This document shows, piece after piece, positions 17,323-26,367 of a DNA stretch of 58,079 nucleotides; position 1 is the stretch's first letter; each line of letters starts with the position of its first letter. Origin of the DNA: Singulisphaera sp. (GTDB lineage: Bacteria; Planctomycetota; Planctomycetia; Isosphaerales; Isosphaeraceae); the NCBI GenBank assembly GCA_027451445.1, contig DAIDJG010000050.1:1-58079 (forward strand), read 5' to 3'. Both the position numbers and the translations under genes were made by a program. The notes beneath the pieces are model-generated. The model was not told the origin of the DNA. It made no database searches and saw only the letters and a list, made by a program, of their open reading frames with translations.

Positions 17323-18501
17323 TTATGATGAAGCCTCTTTCCCCGTCCGTGCCGCCAGGCTTGCGACGACGGCGACTAACTCCTCCGGATCCACGGGTTT
17401 GGCAATGTGTACCTGAAAGCCAGCCTGCAACGCTCGGAGCCGATCCTTGGAACGCGCGAATGCCGTGAGGGCCGCCGCGGGAAGATGCTTGGCGGAGAGC
17501 CGTCTCCGCACCTGACGTATTAAATCATACCCATCCTGGTCGGGCATGCCAACGTCGCTGACCAGGATATCCGGCTTAAAGCTTTCGATAAGGGTCAACG
17601 CGTCCGCCACGGATCCCGCCACTGCAACTTCGCCCCCGCAATCGCTCAGACCCCGCTTCATCAGCGCACGCGCATCGGGCTCGTCGTCGACGACCAGGAC
17701 GCGCAGGCCGTCGAGGTCGTTACCCCCGCAGTCGTCGTCATCGCCGTTCTCCGGCTCAGCCGGTCGGATCCTATTTTGTTGTTCTGGATGGACCACGGTG
17801 ATCGGCAGGGCGACGACGAAGGTTGACCCTTGTCCCTCGCCGGGGCTTTTCACGCGCACGGAGCCTCCGTGCATCTCCACCAACTGCTTGACGATCGAGA
17901 GGCCCAGTCCCAGTCCTCCATGTCGACGGGTCGTCGACCCGTCCGCCTGGCGGAACCGGTCGAACACGTGCGGCAAGAACTCCGGCCAAATGCCAATCCC
18001 TGTGTCAATGACACTGATTTCCACTTGCGAGTTGACGCGTTCCAGCAGCAACTGGACCTGGCCCCCTCGGGGAGTGAATTTCACCGCGTTGTTCAGCAGG
18101 TTCCAGACCACTTGTTGCAGCCGGTGCGGGTCGCCCGAAACAGGGCCGGCGAGTGAGTCGAGCACTTTCTGGATGCGCACGCCCTTGGCATCGGCGGCGG
18201 GGGCGACCGTGGCGAACGCTTCCTCTAGGACTTCCTGGAGATTGACGCGCACGACGTCGAGCTTGAGCTTGCGGGAGATGATGCGCGAGATGTCCAGGAG
18301 ATCCTCAATGAGCTGGGCCTGGGCCTTCGCGTTGCGGTCGATGACCTCCAGGCCCTCTTCCCGATCTTCCTCGTCAACCTTGGACGAGCGGAGAATCTTG
18401 GTCCAGCCGACGATCGCGTCGAGCGGCGTGCGGAGTTCGTGCGATAAGGTCGCGAGGAATTCGTCCTTCATGCGAATGAGATCCCGAGTTGAGGACTTCA
18501 A
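17323..18501 (-). CDS. Hybrid histidine kinase lacking a sensor domain
   Basis: About 392 aa. The protein begins almost directly at HisKA (ATLSHELRTPL, phospho-His), followed by the ATPase domain with N box NLLNNAVKF, G1 DTGIGI and G2 GGLGLGLSIVKQLV. A C-terminal receiver follows (VLVVDDEPDA, SDVGMPD, KPVD). The start is uncertain: a TTG at 18501 overlaps the HTTM stop (TTGA) and retains the linker STRDLIRMKDEF, while the first ATG is at 18471. Upstream codons to 19428 in this frame are a shadow of the HTTM gene. The linker is typical of kinases with an N-terminal PAS/GAF region, so a sensor may have been lost, or sensing is provided by the membrane proteins encoded upstream. Confidence 0.88.
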   Translation of the reverse strand: MKSSTRDLIRMKDEFLATLSHELRTPLDAIVGWTKILRSSKVDEEDREEGLEVIDRNAKAQAQLIEDLLDISRIISRKLKLDVVRVNLQEVLEEAFATVAPAADAKGVRIQKVLDSLAGPVSGDPHRLQQVVWNLLNNAVKFTPRGGQVQLLLERVNSQVEISVIDTGIGIWPEFLPHVFDRFRQADGSTTRRHGGLGLGLSIVKQLVEMHGGSVRVKSPGEGQGSTFVVALPITVVHPEQQNRIRPAEPENGDDDDCGGNDLDGLRVLVVDDEPDARALMKRGLSDCGGEVAVAGSVADALTLIESFKPDILVSDVGMPDQDGYDLIRQVRRRLSAKHLPAAALTAFARSKDRLRALQAGFQVHIAKPVDPEELVAVVASLAARTGKEASS

Positions 18502-19508
18502 CCAGTCTCGGTCGGTGGCGCGGCGGGGATCGGGCGTCCTCGAAGCCAGGGGCCGGACACAAAGGCCATGTTGGCGGCGATCATCGAGAGGCTGAACTCG
18601 CGCAGGCCCAACGTCTGGTCGATCGCGACGTGGAGCAACACCATCGCGACCAGGAGCGCGGGGCGACAGAGCCGGTTCCAGATCAGGACGGGATAGAGGA
18701 TCTCCAGTAACACGGTGCCATGGGCGAGGAGGTTCAGCAACTTCGGATAGGCCGCGAGCCAGGTGAGGTTGCCGACGTGATACTCGGGCAGAACCAGGAT
18801 CGTTAGCACCGCCTCGCCGTTCCACCACGAGCTGCCCGCGAGTTTGGCGAGCCCCGAAACGGCATAAATCAGGCACAGGTGAAGTTGGATCAGCCGGAGG
18901 CCCAGATTGGCACTGACGGATGGTTCGACAGTGTGGCCGCGGGCCAGGAGGCGGTCCAGGGAGAACGCTTGACCGCTCGCGCCGCTGACGGCGAGGTACA
19001 TGAGCCAGGTGAGAACCGACTGGTCGAAGCCGAAAAAGAGCACTGGTGCCCGGCGCACTGTTGAAACCATAACGATCCAGGAGAGCACGGCTGTAACCCG
19101 GCTGAAGATTCCCAGCGTAAACGCTGCCACCACGATCAAGCTTGCCACCCAGGCCGCGGCGAGAAAGCGATCGGGCACCACCAACCAGAGCGACCACGCC
19201 GGGGCGCCAGCTTTCCACTCGTTCCAGTAGGCGCGGAGTGCCTCGGGGTTCGCCCAGCCGTCGCTCCCCAGGTTGGCATGAAGGTCGAGGCCGATCGTCC
19301 AGAGGCTCCAGAGCGAGAGCAATCCGACCGAGACGCGGAGCAAGCCGAGCGGAGCCGGTTCGGCCGGTGTGAAGAAGAAGCGGTACCAGGCTCGACCCGC
19401 CGTCGTGACCAGGTCGAACGGATAACACACCAGGCCAATCGCAAAGCGGACCACGAACCGGACCAGACCGTCGAAAAACCCACCCAGTGCGCTCAAAGGT
19501 CGTCGCAC
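18498..19508 (-). CDS. HTTM-domain multi-pass membrane protein
   Basis: 336 aa with several hydrophobic helices and the HTTM layout (horizontally transferred transmembrane domain, related to vitamin-K-dependent gamma-carboxylase). Features are GLLRVSVGLLSLWSLW, SYIVMVSTVRR-type helices, an FFGFDQSVLTWLMYLA helix, LIQLHLCLIYAVSGLAKL and SSWWNGEAV. The last two are typical of HTTM. GTG 19508 was chosen because GGAGAG lies 5-6 nt upstream; it overlaps the end of the preceding gene by 16 bp, implying coupling. An in-frame extension to 19667 is Arg/Pro-rich shadow sequence. Carboxylase activity is unproven; HTTM proteins may be transporters or redox-linked membrane enzymes. Confidence 0.9.
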   Translation of the reverse strand: MRRPLSALGGFFDGLVRFVVRFAIGLVCYPFDLVTTAGRAWYRFFFTPAEPAPLGLLRVSVGLLSLWSLWTIGLDLHANLGSDGWANPEALRAYWNEWKAGAPAWSLWLVVPDRFLAAAWVASLIVVAAFTLGIFSRVTAVLSWIVMVSTVRRAPVLFFGFDQSVLTWLMYLAVSGASGQAFSLDRLLARGHTVEPSVSANLGLRLIQLHLCLIYAVSGLAKLAGSSWWNGEAVLTILVLPEYHVGNLTWLAAYPKLLNLLAHGTVLLEILYPVLIWNRLCRPALLVAMVLLHVAIDQTLGLREFSLSMIAANMAFVSGPWLRGRPIPAAPPTETG

Positions 19509-20185
19509 GCGAACTCTCCGATCAACTGAGGAGGGCTGAACCAGTCGTCGGAGTCGTAGTCCGGCACCGCGCTGCGCGCGATGGCGTCCAGGAGCTTGTT
19601 CGGATTGGGAGCGCGGTGCCACTGGACGAGCAGGCTGATCCGGTCGCAGTCTGGGTGGGCGCGACACAGGTGCTTTGCGTACGACCTGGCCCAGTACCAG
19701 TGTTTCGCGAAGTCGACCTCCTTGGACTCATGGGTGAGATGCCACGCCATCGCGATCTGTCGGACGTACCGGATGCGGGGCTGGGTCGATTTGTCCGGCA
19801 GTCGAACGTCGTGGTACGGGCCGCCCGTCTTGAACCGCAGCCGCGCCGTGACGACCGGCGTCCTCGGCTCCGGGTTCGGCGCGAAGTAGGCGTGTGCATA
19901 ATCCTGATTGATCAGAACGATATACGACCAAAACCAGCGGCCAACCTGCCGCGTGAGCGAAGACGTGGCCCACTGGTCCGCGAGCTCGCAGGCCACTGTC
20001 GCAGTCACGTGGAACAAGAGCAGAGCCGAGACCAGCCAGCAGACCCACGAAGGCCACCGGTGCCCCGGTGCCGGCTCGCTTTTGGGATCAGGGTAACGGC
20101 TCCAGTTCTTGAGCCGGTCGAGCCACGACGCTCGGGCTGCGCCAGGTTGGTCAGGCTCCGAATTCATGGCGGACGGTGTTTCCAT
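19493..20185 (-). CDS. Single-pass membrane protein partnered with HTTM
   Basis: 230 aa. A hydrophilic N-terminus of about 50 residues is followed by one membrane segment (WVCWLVSALLLFHVTATVA) and an external C-terminal domain rich in Trp, Tyr and His (YARSYAKHL, RISLLVQWHRAP). No family was recognised with certainty. The downstream HTTM gene overlaps its end by 16 bp, so the two products probably form a membrane complex. From memory, HTTM genes in planctomycetes often sit beside such a small anchored protein. First gene of the four-gene minus-strand cluster; its start has only a weak ribosome-binding site. Confidence 0.75.
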   Translation of the reverse strand: METPSAMNSEPDQPGAARASWLDRLKNWSRYPDPKSEPAPGHRWPSWVCWLVSALLLFHVTATVACELADQWATSSLTRQVGRWFWSYIVLINQDYAHAYFAPNPEPRTPVVTARLRFKTGGPYHDVRLPDKSTQPRIRYVRQIAMAWHLTHESKEVDFAKHWYWARSYAKHLCRAHPDCDRISLLVQWHRAPNPNKLLDAIARSAVPDYDSDDWFSPPQLIGEFACDDL

Positions 20186-20481
20186 AGTCGCAGCCCGTTG
20201 AATCCGTTCGGAGAGATCAAAGATGCGCGCAGGCGATCGTGAACAGAGTACGAGGGGTTACCTCGAGTGTAAAGTGTCCGTGGGCTTCGGAGTCGGCTCG
20301 CGTGGCACGTCGGAGGTTGTGCAAAGACTTATCACGTGCCATGTGTACGACGTATCATCGTGTAGGCGAGATCTCCCTCGGGCGTACGGTTGTCGCAGCG
20401 GCGGGGGGGAATCAATGAGCAGCGGGGCTACCGAATGAGGGCCGCGACCGGAAGCGATACGCTGTCGCCGGACGAGATGCT
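20186..20481. other. Intergenic region, little recognisable
   Basis: Lies upstream of the HTTM-cluster genes and downstream of the sulfatase gene (both minus strand). A short hairpin CGAGG (20251-20255)/CCTCG (20261-20265) is the only structure noticed. No convincing coding frame; the cluster promoter is presumably here. Confidence 0.4.
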
Positions 20482-21912
20482 TCAGTGTCCCCCGTCCCGG
20501 AGTATCGTTTTCAGTTCTGCCACGATCGCCGAGTGCCGCGGGTCGGACGCGAGGTTGTGATATTCGAGCGGATCGACGTTGTGATCGTAAAGCTCCACTC
20601 CTTGTTTGCCGCAATCCCACTCAGTGTAGCGCCAGCGGTCGGTGCGTACGCTTCGACCCATAAATCGGCCTCGCACCACCTGTGTGTACGCAGCGCGTTT
20701 TCCGGTGCGCGATGGGTCGTCGAGCAAGGGACGAAAGCTCGTCCCTTCGAGGCCGGAGGGAGGAGCCAGTCCGCAGAGGTCCGCGATCGTTGGGTAGAGG
20801 TCGACGAACTCGACGATTCCCGAGGTGCTCCGTCCCATCCCCTTCGTTCCGGGAGCCCAGACAATCAGGGGCGTGCGGGCGCAGAGTTCGAACACCGTCA
20901 CTTTATTCCACCAGCCGTGCTCGCCGAGGTGGTATCCATGGTCGCCGATGAAGACGACGACCGTGCTGTCCCAGAGCTTGAGCCGATCCAACGCGTCGAG
21001 CAACTTCCCGACTTGCGCGTCCGTGAAGCTGATGCCGGCGTAGTAGGCTCGCCGGAATTCTCGCCGTTCGCGGTCCGTGAACTGATCGAAGGCCTCACGA
21101 TTGGCCCCCCGAGGGATGGCCAGCGGCAGGTCGGGCGTGCGGTTCTCGGGGTCTCGCGCGAGTTGGATACGTTCGGTGGGATAGAGCTCGAAGTAACGTT
21201 TGGGAGCAAAGAAGGGGTCGTGTGGCTTGTGGAACCCGACGCCGAGGAAGAACGGTTTGTCGCGGTGCTTCTCCAACAGGCGGATGGCCTCGGCGGCGCT
21301 TTGGCCATCGGGCTGCGCGTCGTCGCCGCCCTCGGCCGCGAGCCACTGGCACCAGGCGAGTTTGCCGCCGGTGAGGCTTCGTCCCTCGCCCCGGCGTCCC
21401 TCGGCGGTTGCCTCGAAATTGCGGCAGTCGGCCCACGATTTCGCGTCCTGGAAGAATACCCGGTTACCCGATGGGTCGAGACCCTGGTGGAAGAGCTTTC
21501 CCAGACCCGCGGAGAAGTAGCCGTGTTCGCGGAAGAGTTGGGGGAGGGTCACAACGTTGGGCATCTTCCGGCGGAAGGGGATCTCGTTGTCAAGGATGCC
21601 CGTCGTGTCCGGGCGCAGACCCGTCAGGAACGACGTGCGGCTCGGGTTGCAGACGGGGTACTGGCAGTAGGCACGTTCAAAACGCACACCGCGTGCCGAG
21701 AGGCGGTCGATGTTGGGCGATTTCACCTCGGGGTCGCCGTAGCAGCCAAGGCTGCAGCGGAGGTCGTCGACGACGATGAACAGGACGTTGGTCGGTGCTG
21801 CGCGCGGACTCGCGCTGACGGCCGAAGCCGCAGACCAAGCGAACAGGAATACAGCAACCGCCAGGAGAACGATCTGTGATCGGAAAGATCCATTCAACGT
21901 ATTCACCTGCAT
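20482..21912 (-). CDS. Exported sulfatase (iduronate-2-sulfatase-like)
   Basis: 476 aa. A signal peptide ([21 protein letters not shown]) precedes the catalytic domain. Calcium-binding acids are in VVDD (49-50), and the formylglycine motif is Cys88-Asn-Pro-Ser-Arg92 followed by TSFLTG. This C-x-P-S-R site is converted by a formylglycine-generating enzyme. Later motifs are [25 protein letters not shown] and the substrate-site residues typical of iduronate-2-sulfatase-like members. It probably removes sulfate from polysaccharides in the periplasm, as in marine or algal-polymer degradation, although the exact glycan is unknown. GGAGG lies about 10 nt before the ATG. Planctomycetes have large sulfatase repertoires. 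Confidence 0.95.
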   Translation of the reverse strand: MQVNTLNGSFRSQIVLLAVAVFLFAWSAASAVSASPRAAPTNVLFIVVDDLRCSLGCYGDPEVKSPNIDRLSARGVRFERAYCQYPVCNPSRTSFLTGLRPDTTGILDNEIPFRRKMPNVVTLPQLFREHGYFSAGLGKLFHQGLDPSGNRVFFQDAKSWADCRNFEATAEGRRGEGRSLTGGKLAWCQWLAAEGGDDAQPDGQSAAEAIRLLEKHRDKPFFLGVGFHKPHDPFFAPKRYFELYPTERIQLARDPENRTPDLPLAIPRGANREAFDQFTDRERREFRRAYYAGISFTDAQVGKLLDALDRLKLWDSTVVVFIGDHGYHLGEHGWWNKVTVFELCARTPLIVWAPGTKGMGRSTSGIVEFVDLYPTIADLCGLAPPSGLEGTSFRPLLDDPSRTGKRAAYTQVVRGRFMGRSVRTDRWRYTEWDCGKQGVELYDHNVDPLEYHNLASDPRHSAIVAELKTILRDGGH

Positions 21913-22262
21913 TTATTGTCCGCCTCCCCGTCCAAACTTCGACCCTCAAAATCGACCTATAGAGCCAAGATACCCTCGAACGATTGGTGCAGGGAAGCTC
22001 GGCCCTCCGACGAGCAAGGCGCGCGCCCGGTCGTTAGGGACAGCCGCCGCGCACGATTGCCGATCGTCGACACCGAATCGTCCCCAAAGCCGGAGCTCGG
22101 TGGCGCTTTCTTCCTATTTGCCGTGTAAGATTACAGCGATATCGTTGTGAGTCATTCGCTCCCCAAACCTTAAACAGTCCTGACGGCCGCCCGTTTGATG
22201 TGCCAACTCGTTTACCAATCGAGACGTCAACTCAACGGGCAGGGTTTCCCTCTGAGGCATCA
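21913..22262. other. Divergent promoter region
   Basis: Separates the sulfatase (-) from the ATPase/TOPRIM pair (+). No coding frame is credible. Composition becomes more A/T-rich toward the ATPase start. No operator or consensus promoter could be assigned with confidence. Confidence 0.4.
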
Positions 22263-23585
22263 ATGTTAAGACGAATAAAAATCAGGAACTATAAGTCTTT
22301 GGATGAAGTCGATGTCACCCTAGAGTCGCTCGCGGTGGTGTTTGGACCCAACGGAGCGGGGAAGAGTAACTTCCTAGACGCATTGCAACTGTTGTCTCGG
22401 ATTGCGAGCAGTCGGTCCCTGAAGGACGCTTTCGAACCGCCTTACCGTGGCACTCCGCTCGAATCCTTTTCGTTTGGCGAGGAAGGGATTCCTGGGCTTC
22501 TCAAGAAAGACGCTGCTTCGTTCACGATCGAGGCTGACGTCGAGTTGTCCCCCTCTCTCGTCGAGTCAGTCAACCAGCAGATCCGGGAGATGCGGCGCGT
22601 TCCTCCTTCGGAATCGGGGAATGGGCATCGGTCGGAGTTGAGCAAGCTCTCGTTCGTCCGAGAGCGGCATCTCCGATACAAGATTGAAGTCGAAGTCCTC
22701 CCAAGGTCGGGAATCCTGCGAGTGGCCGATGAGTATCTGGCGGCCTTGAACGATCAGGGAGAACCAACCAAGAAACGCATGCCGTTCCTCGAGCGAGTCG
22801 AAGGACGCCTTCATCTTCGGATGGAGAGACAGGCGCACCCCACTTATTACGAGCGCTATCTTGATCACAGCCTCCTGTCACTCCCGTTGTATCCGCCTCA
22901 TTATCCACACCTTGTCGCAATGCGGCACGAGTTGGCAAGTTGGTTCTTCTTCTATTTTGAACCGAGAGAACGCATGCGCGCCCCGAACCCGGTCAAAGAG
23001 GTTCGGCACATCGGGTTGATGGGTGAAGAGCTCGCTTCGTTCTTGAACACGCTACGCGCGCTCGATCCCCGCCAATTCCGCGCGGTCGAAAAGTCCTTGC
23101 GCATGGTGATTCCGACGATCACGGGCATCGATGTCGGGGTCAACAACTTGGGTGAAGTTGAGCTCAAGGTCATGGAGGGGCGAACACCGATCCCGGCACG
23201 CGTTCTCTCAGAAGGTACTCTGCGCGTTCTCGGGCTGCTTGCCCTCGGGGGAGCCAAGGATCCACCGGCTCTCATCGGTTTCGAAGAGCCAGAAAACGGT
23301 GTTCATCCGCGGCGGATCCGTCAGATCGCGGAGTACCTAGAAACCCGAGCCGCGGGTAGCGGCACTCAATTCATCGTGACTACCCATTCACCCACATTGC
23401 TCGATCTTATCAAAAACGACTCGTTGTTTGTCTGTCGGAAGGTCAAAGGACAGACCGTCATCGATCCCCTCGATAGCTGGGGGCCACTCTTCCGCGCGAA
23501 CAAGATGATCAAAGATCACCTCGATGACGATGGCGAACAGCTCCTCGTTTCGGAACGAGTGCTACGGGGGGATTTTGATGCGTGA
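22263..23585 (+). CDS. AAA ATPase, OLD/RecF-like (AAA_15/AAA_21 type)
   Basis: 440 aa. It opens with the family's typical edge strand MLRRIKIRNYKSL, then Walker A GPNGAGKS (28-35). An ABC-type signature is LSEGTLR, Walker B is LIGFEEPENG (about 337-346, tandem glutamates), and a switch histidine is in IVTTHSPTLLDLI. The long middle region is helical. The domain order matches SMC-like ATPases of OLD nucleases and AriA of PARIS. ATG 22263 has GAGG 5 nt upstream. The stop overlaps the next gene by 8 bp. The composition is visibly less GC-rich than neighbours, consistent with acquisition by transfer. Likely role: ATP-driven sensor of a two-gene defence module. Confidence 0.9.
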   Translation: MLRRIKIRNYKSLDEVDVTLESLAVVFGPNGAGKSNFLDALQLLSRIASSRSLKDAFEPPYRGTPLESFSFGEEGIPGLLKKDAASFTIEADVELSPSLVESVNQQIREMRRVPPSESGNGHRSELSKLSFVRERHLRYKIEVEVLPRSGILRVADEYLAALNDQGEPTKKRMPFLERVEGRLHLRMERQAHPTYYERYLDHSLLSLPLYPPHYPHLVAMRHELASWFFFYFEPRERMRAPNPVKEVRHIGLMGEELASFLNTLRALDPRQFRAVEKSLRMVIPTITGIDVGVNNLGEVELKVMEGRTPIPARVLSEGTLRVLGLLALGGAKDPPALIGFEEPENGVHPRRIRQIAEYLETRAAGSGTQFIVTTHSPTLLDLIKNDSLFVCRKVKGQTVIDPLDSWGPLFRANKMIKDHLDDDGEQLLVSERVLRGDFDA

Positions 23586-24168
23586 GGTCGTCATGTTCGC
23601 CGAGGACTTCGGTCATGAAGCGGTGATCGGAGCGCTTCTCGATCGTCACGCTCGCGAATTCGAGGTGCAGATCACGCTGAATAAGTACAGCGTGCGAGGC
23701 GGACATGGTCAAGCTGTTTCTGAGTTTAAGAAATATTTATGCGACCTGAAAAGATCAAGCAGCCCACAGCCTGATCTGCTTGTGGTAGCGATCGACTCCA
23801 ATTGCCGTGGGTTCAACGACTGCTATAAAGAGCTCGAATCAATCGTTCAGGATCTGCCGATTCCGCGGCTTCTGGCGATCCCCGATCCGCACATTGAGCG
23901 CTGGCTGCTGCTCGATTCGGCGGCGTTCAAGGCGGCATTGGGGAAGGGGTGCAACGCTCCGGACCTGAAATGCGACCGCGCACGGTACAAGACGTTGCTC
24001 ACTCAAGCAGTCCGAGAAGCGGGCCTTACACCGTTGATCGGAGGTATCGAGCATGCCGAAGATATCATCTCGGCGATGGACCTGAGGCGGATGCGTAAAG
24101 GTGACAGATCTCTCGCGAAGTTCCTTGAAGATCGTGGGCATATCTTCCAGGAGTGGGCAAGCCGCTGA
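23578..24168 (+). CDS. TOPRIM-like DUF4276/DUF4435-type protein
   Basis: 196 aa. The N-terminal strand VVMFAEDFGHEAVI carries the first acidic residue, and LLVVAIDSNCRGF carries the second, a pattern compatible with a TOPRIM fold (Glu ... Asp). The remainder includes LAIPDPHIERWLLLD, a segment recurrent in DUF4276 proteins next to AAA ATPases. The ATG at 23578 overlaps the ATPase stop (ATGCGTGA), implying coupled translation and complex formation. By analogy with OLD and PARIS it could be a nuclease effector. Whether it is better placed in DUF4276 or DUF4435 needs a profile search. Confidence 0.82.
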   Translation: MREVVMFAEDFGHEAVIGALLDRHAREFEVQITLNKYSVRGGHGQAVSEFKKYLCDLKRSSSPQPDLLVVAIDSNCRGFNDCYKELESIVQDLPIPRLLAIPDPHIERWLLLDSAAFKAALGKGCNAPDLKCDRARYKTLLTQAVREAGLTPLIGGIEHAEDIISAMDLRRMRKGDRSLAKFLEDRGHIFQEWASR

Positions 24169-24226
24169 AAGTGAACGGAGCAACGGGTCTGATTTCTGAG
24201 ACACGCGTATACTTCTAAGGGTTATC

Positions 24227-24255
24227 ATGGCGGCTCGTCCGCGATCATCCGCCAT
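24227..24255. terminator. Hairpin between convergent genes
   Basis: ATGGCGG (24227-24233) is perfectly complementary to CCGCCAT (24249-24255) across a 15-nt loop. It lies between the TOPRIM-like gene and the end of the PPC-domain gene, touching the latter's stop codon. A bidirectional terminator role is inferred from position. Confidence 0.4.
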
Positions 24256-26345
24256 CATTTCGCCGACGCGGATTCTCCGACCGACGTCACGGTGATGCCG
24301 ATCGGTGTACTCGCATAAGCCCGCTTCACCACGAAGTCGATCGACACATACGCCACCACCGCGATTGGTACGTTCTCCACCGGCTTCGCATCGGCGTCGG
24401 CCTTGAGGATGATCTTCCCCTTCGACTCCTCGGGCGCGAGCGACGTCTTGCTCCCGGCCTCGACGAACTTGACCCCTGGCGGCACCGGGTTGCCGAAGAT
24501 CTGGCCCAGGTGCTGAAGCGTCAAGTCCAGAGTGACGCGGCCCTTATAGTTTGGCCTGCGCACAACTTCGACCTCGACCGCGGTCTGCTCCCCGGGCTTG
24601 AGTGAGATGCTCGATGTGTTGACCTTGACCGCCGCGATGTCGTACTCGGACACCACTTCAACCACATGGGTCTCCACCGGCGAGACGGCTCGCCCGCCGC
24701 CGCCCATGTAGAGCTCCTGCATCGGCTGCACCCGGCGCTCGACGTCGTGAGGTTTGCCGTCCATGCCGTTCACGCTGGCCTTCGCGATCACCTTCACCGC
24801 CGAAGCTCCCGGCTTGGCGTCCGGAGTCGCTTGAAGGACGAGGCACCCGTCCGTCATCGACGCAGGGATCGTCAGGGGATTCACTGAAACCCCTGCGGGC
24901 AGGCCCTCGACCCGCACCTCGATCGGACCGGTGAAGCCGGCGCGGCGGGTTGCACGGACGAACCAGGGGGCGGCGCAGCCGGGACCGACGCTGGCCTTGT
25001 CGTCGTCGCAGGCGATCTCGAAGTCGGGCTCCTCGTACGAACCCGAGAGAATGTAGCCGAAGGTGGGTCCACCGCGGTAAAGCAGATCGCGGATTTGCAG
25101 GATATAAACACCGTCAGTAGGCGGAGTATAGATCAGCAGCGAATCCTTGGTCCGAGGCGCATCGTCGGCCGACGCGACGAGGTCGCCCTTCTCCGTCAGG
25201 AGCCGAAGGTTGGAATCGAGGCTCGAGCCATTGCGGCGGGCCTTGACCTCGAAACGCACAGCCCGACCGGCCTTCAAAGCAAACGCATAATTGTCCACGT
25301 CGTTGGGTTGATCCATGCGGCCGTTGAAGACCATCCGGAGCGTGGGAGCGACGTTAGCCTGTGTACGTTCGTTGTTCGGCTCGACCTCGGTCTGGATCGG
25401 CCAAGGCGTCACCTCCAGCGTCACCGCGTTGGTCGCCACGCCGCCGGATGTCAACGGCACGGAGTGCGTTCCCAGAGAGGCCGGAGCCGGCAGATCACGC
25501 ACTTCGAGCGGACCGTTCTGGAGCATGAATCCGCTCGCGGTAAACGTTCGCGGACCATCCGGGCCGATCGCCATCGGGAAAATCGAGTTCACGTAGGGGC
25601 GGTCGGTGAGGATGAGGGTATAACCGAAGTACGGCGAGCCGTTGTAGTCGACATCGCGGACGGTCAGGTAATAGTCGCCGGCTTGCTCGAACTTGTAATG
25701 GAGCAGCGGGTCGCCGAAGTAGTAGTCGTCATTCGATGCGAGTTCGCGTCCCGAAGCGTCGGACAGGACCAGGATTGGGTCGATGTTCTCGATCTGGTTG
25801 TGACGCTTGAAGTAGAAGCGGTGACTGGTCATCGCGAAGGTGACTTCCTGACCGGCCTGCGCAGAGAACTTGTAAAGATCAACCTGCTCCTTCGCGTTGA
25901 CCGTGCCGGAGATCACCTGGCCGATCGCGATTTGCTGAGCCTTCTCGGGTGTGCCGTGGTCCTCGGGTTTCTCGACCACGACCGGCTGATCGACGACGAC
26001 CAGCTCGCCCAGTGACGAAACCCCGTGAGCCGTGGCGATGCGGAACTCGTGCATCCCGAGCGCGGCGTTGGGGGCCACGGTGACCTTGAGCTTCACGCGG
26101 TCGGCGGGGTCCTTCTCGCCGCGCGGGATGGGCTCGGCGCTCAGACCCTCACCCTCGAAGAAGACGTGCGAGGCACCAGCGAACGCCCGCGCGGGCGAGT
26201 TCGACACGACCGTGATTTCGCTGGACTGCCCGCGCTGAACGGCGCTTGGGAGGGTGTGGATGATCTCGGGATTCGGAGTCTGGGCAAACACCGTTCCCGC
26301 AGCAAGCACAAAGGCGGGACTCAACCACCGCGACACGTGGCGCAT
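24255..26345 (-). CDS. Exported PPC-domain protein (cassette copy B)
   Basis: 696 aa. The signal peptide (WLSPAFVLAAGTVFA) is followed by an Ig/IPT-like domain (VQRGQSSEITVVSNSP). At least two pre-peptidase C-terminal (PPC) type beta domains follow (VDLYKFSAQAGQEVTF and VDNYAFALKAGRAVRFEV), each ending in the typical Y-x-L-x-V-R-D/L strand (YYLTVRDVDYNG and YILQIRDLLYRG). C-terminal Ig-like strands complete it. GAGG lies 6 nt before the ATG. It is the last gene of a minus-strand operon, 22 bp after the DUF1549/DUF1553 gene. A paralogue occupies the same position in cassette A (33102-35543). It is probably a periplasmic binding or scaffolding subunit. Confidence 0.88.
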   Translation of the reverse strand: MRHVSRWLSPAFVLAAGTVFAQTPNPEIIHTLPSAVQRGQSSEITVVSNSPARAFAGASHVFFEGEGLSAEPIPRGEKDPADRVKLKVTVAPNAALGMHEFRIATAHGVSSLGELVVVDQPVVVEKPEDHGTPEKAQQIAIGQVISGTVNAKEQVDLYKFSAQAGQEVTFAMTSHRFYFKRHNQIENIDPILVLSDASGRELASNDDYYFGDPLLHYKFEQAGDYYLTVRDVDYNGSPYFGYTLILTDRPYVNSIFPMAIGPDGPRTFTASGFMLQNGPLEVRDLPAPASLGTHSVPLTSGGVATNAVTLEVTPWPIQTEVEPNNERTQANVAPTLRMVFNGRMDQPNDVDNYAFALKAGRAVRFEVKARRNGSSLDSNLRLLTEKGDLVASADDAPRTKDSLLIYTPPTDGVYILQIRDLLYRGGPTFGYILSGSYEEPDFEIACDDDKASVGPGCAAPWFVRATRRAGFTGPIEVRVEGLPAGVSVNPLTIPASMTDGCLVLQATPDAKPGASAVKVIAKASVNGMDGKPHDVERRVQPMQELYMGGGGRAVSPVETHVVEVVSEYDIAAVKVNTSSISLKPGEQTAVEVEVVRRPNYKGRVTLDLTLQHLGQIFGNPVPPGVKFVEAGSKTSLAPEESKGKIILKADADAKPVENVPIAVVAYVSIDFVVKRAYASTPIGITVTSVGESASAK

Positions 26346-26367
26346 GGGGACCTCGAAGCGGCGACCG

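Noticed and set aside
18502..19428. N-terminal extension of the histidine kinase frame
   Set aside because: The translation is Arg/Pro/Ser-rich without any sensor domain and is overlapped by the HTTM gene, whose helices are convincing in another frame.
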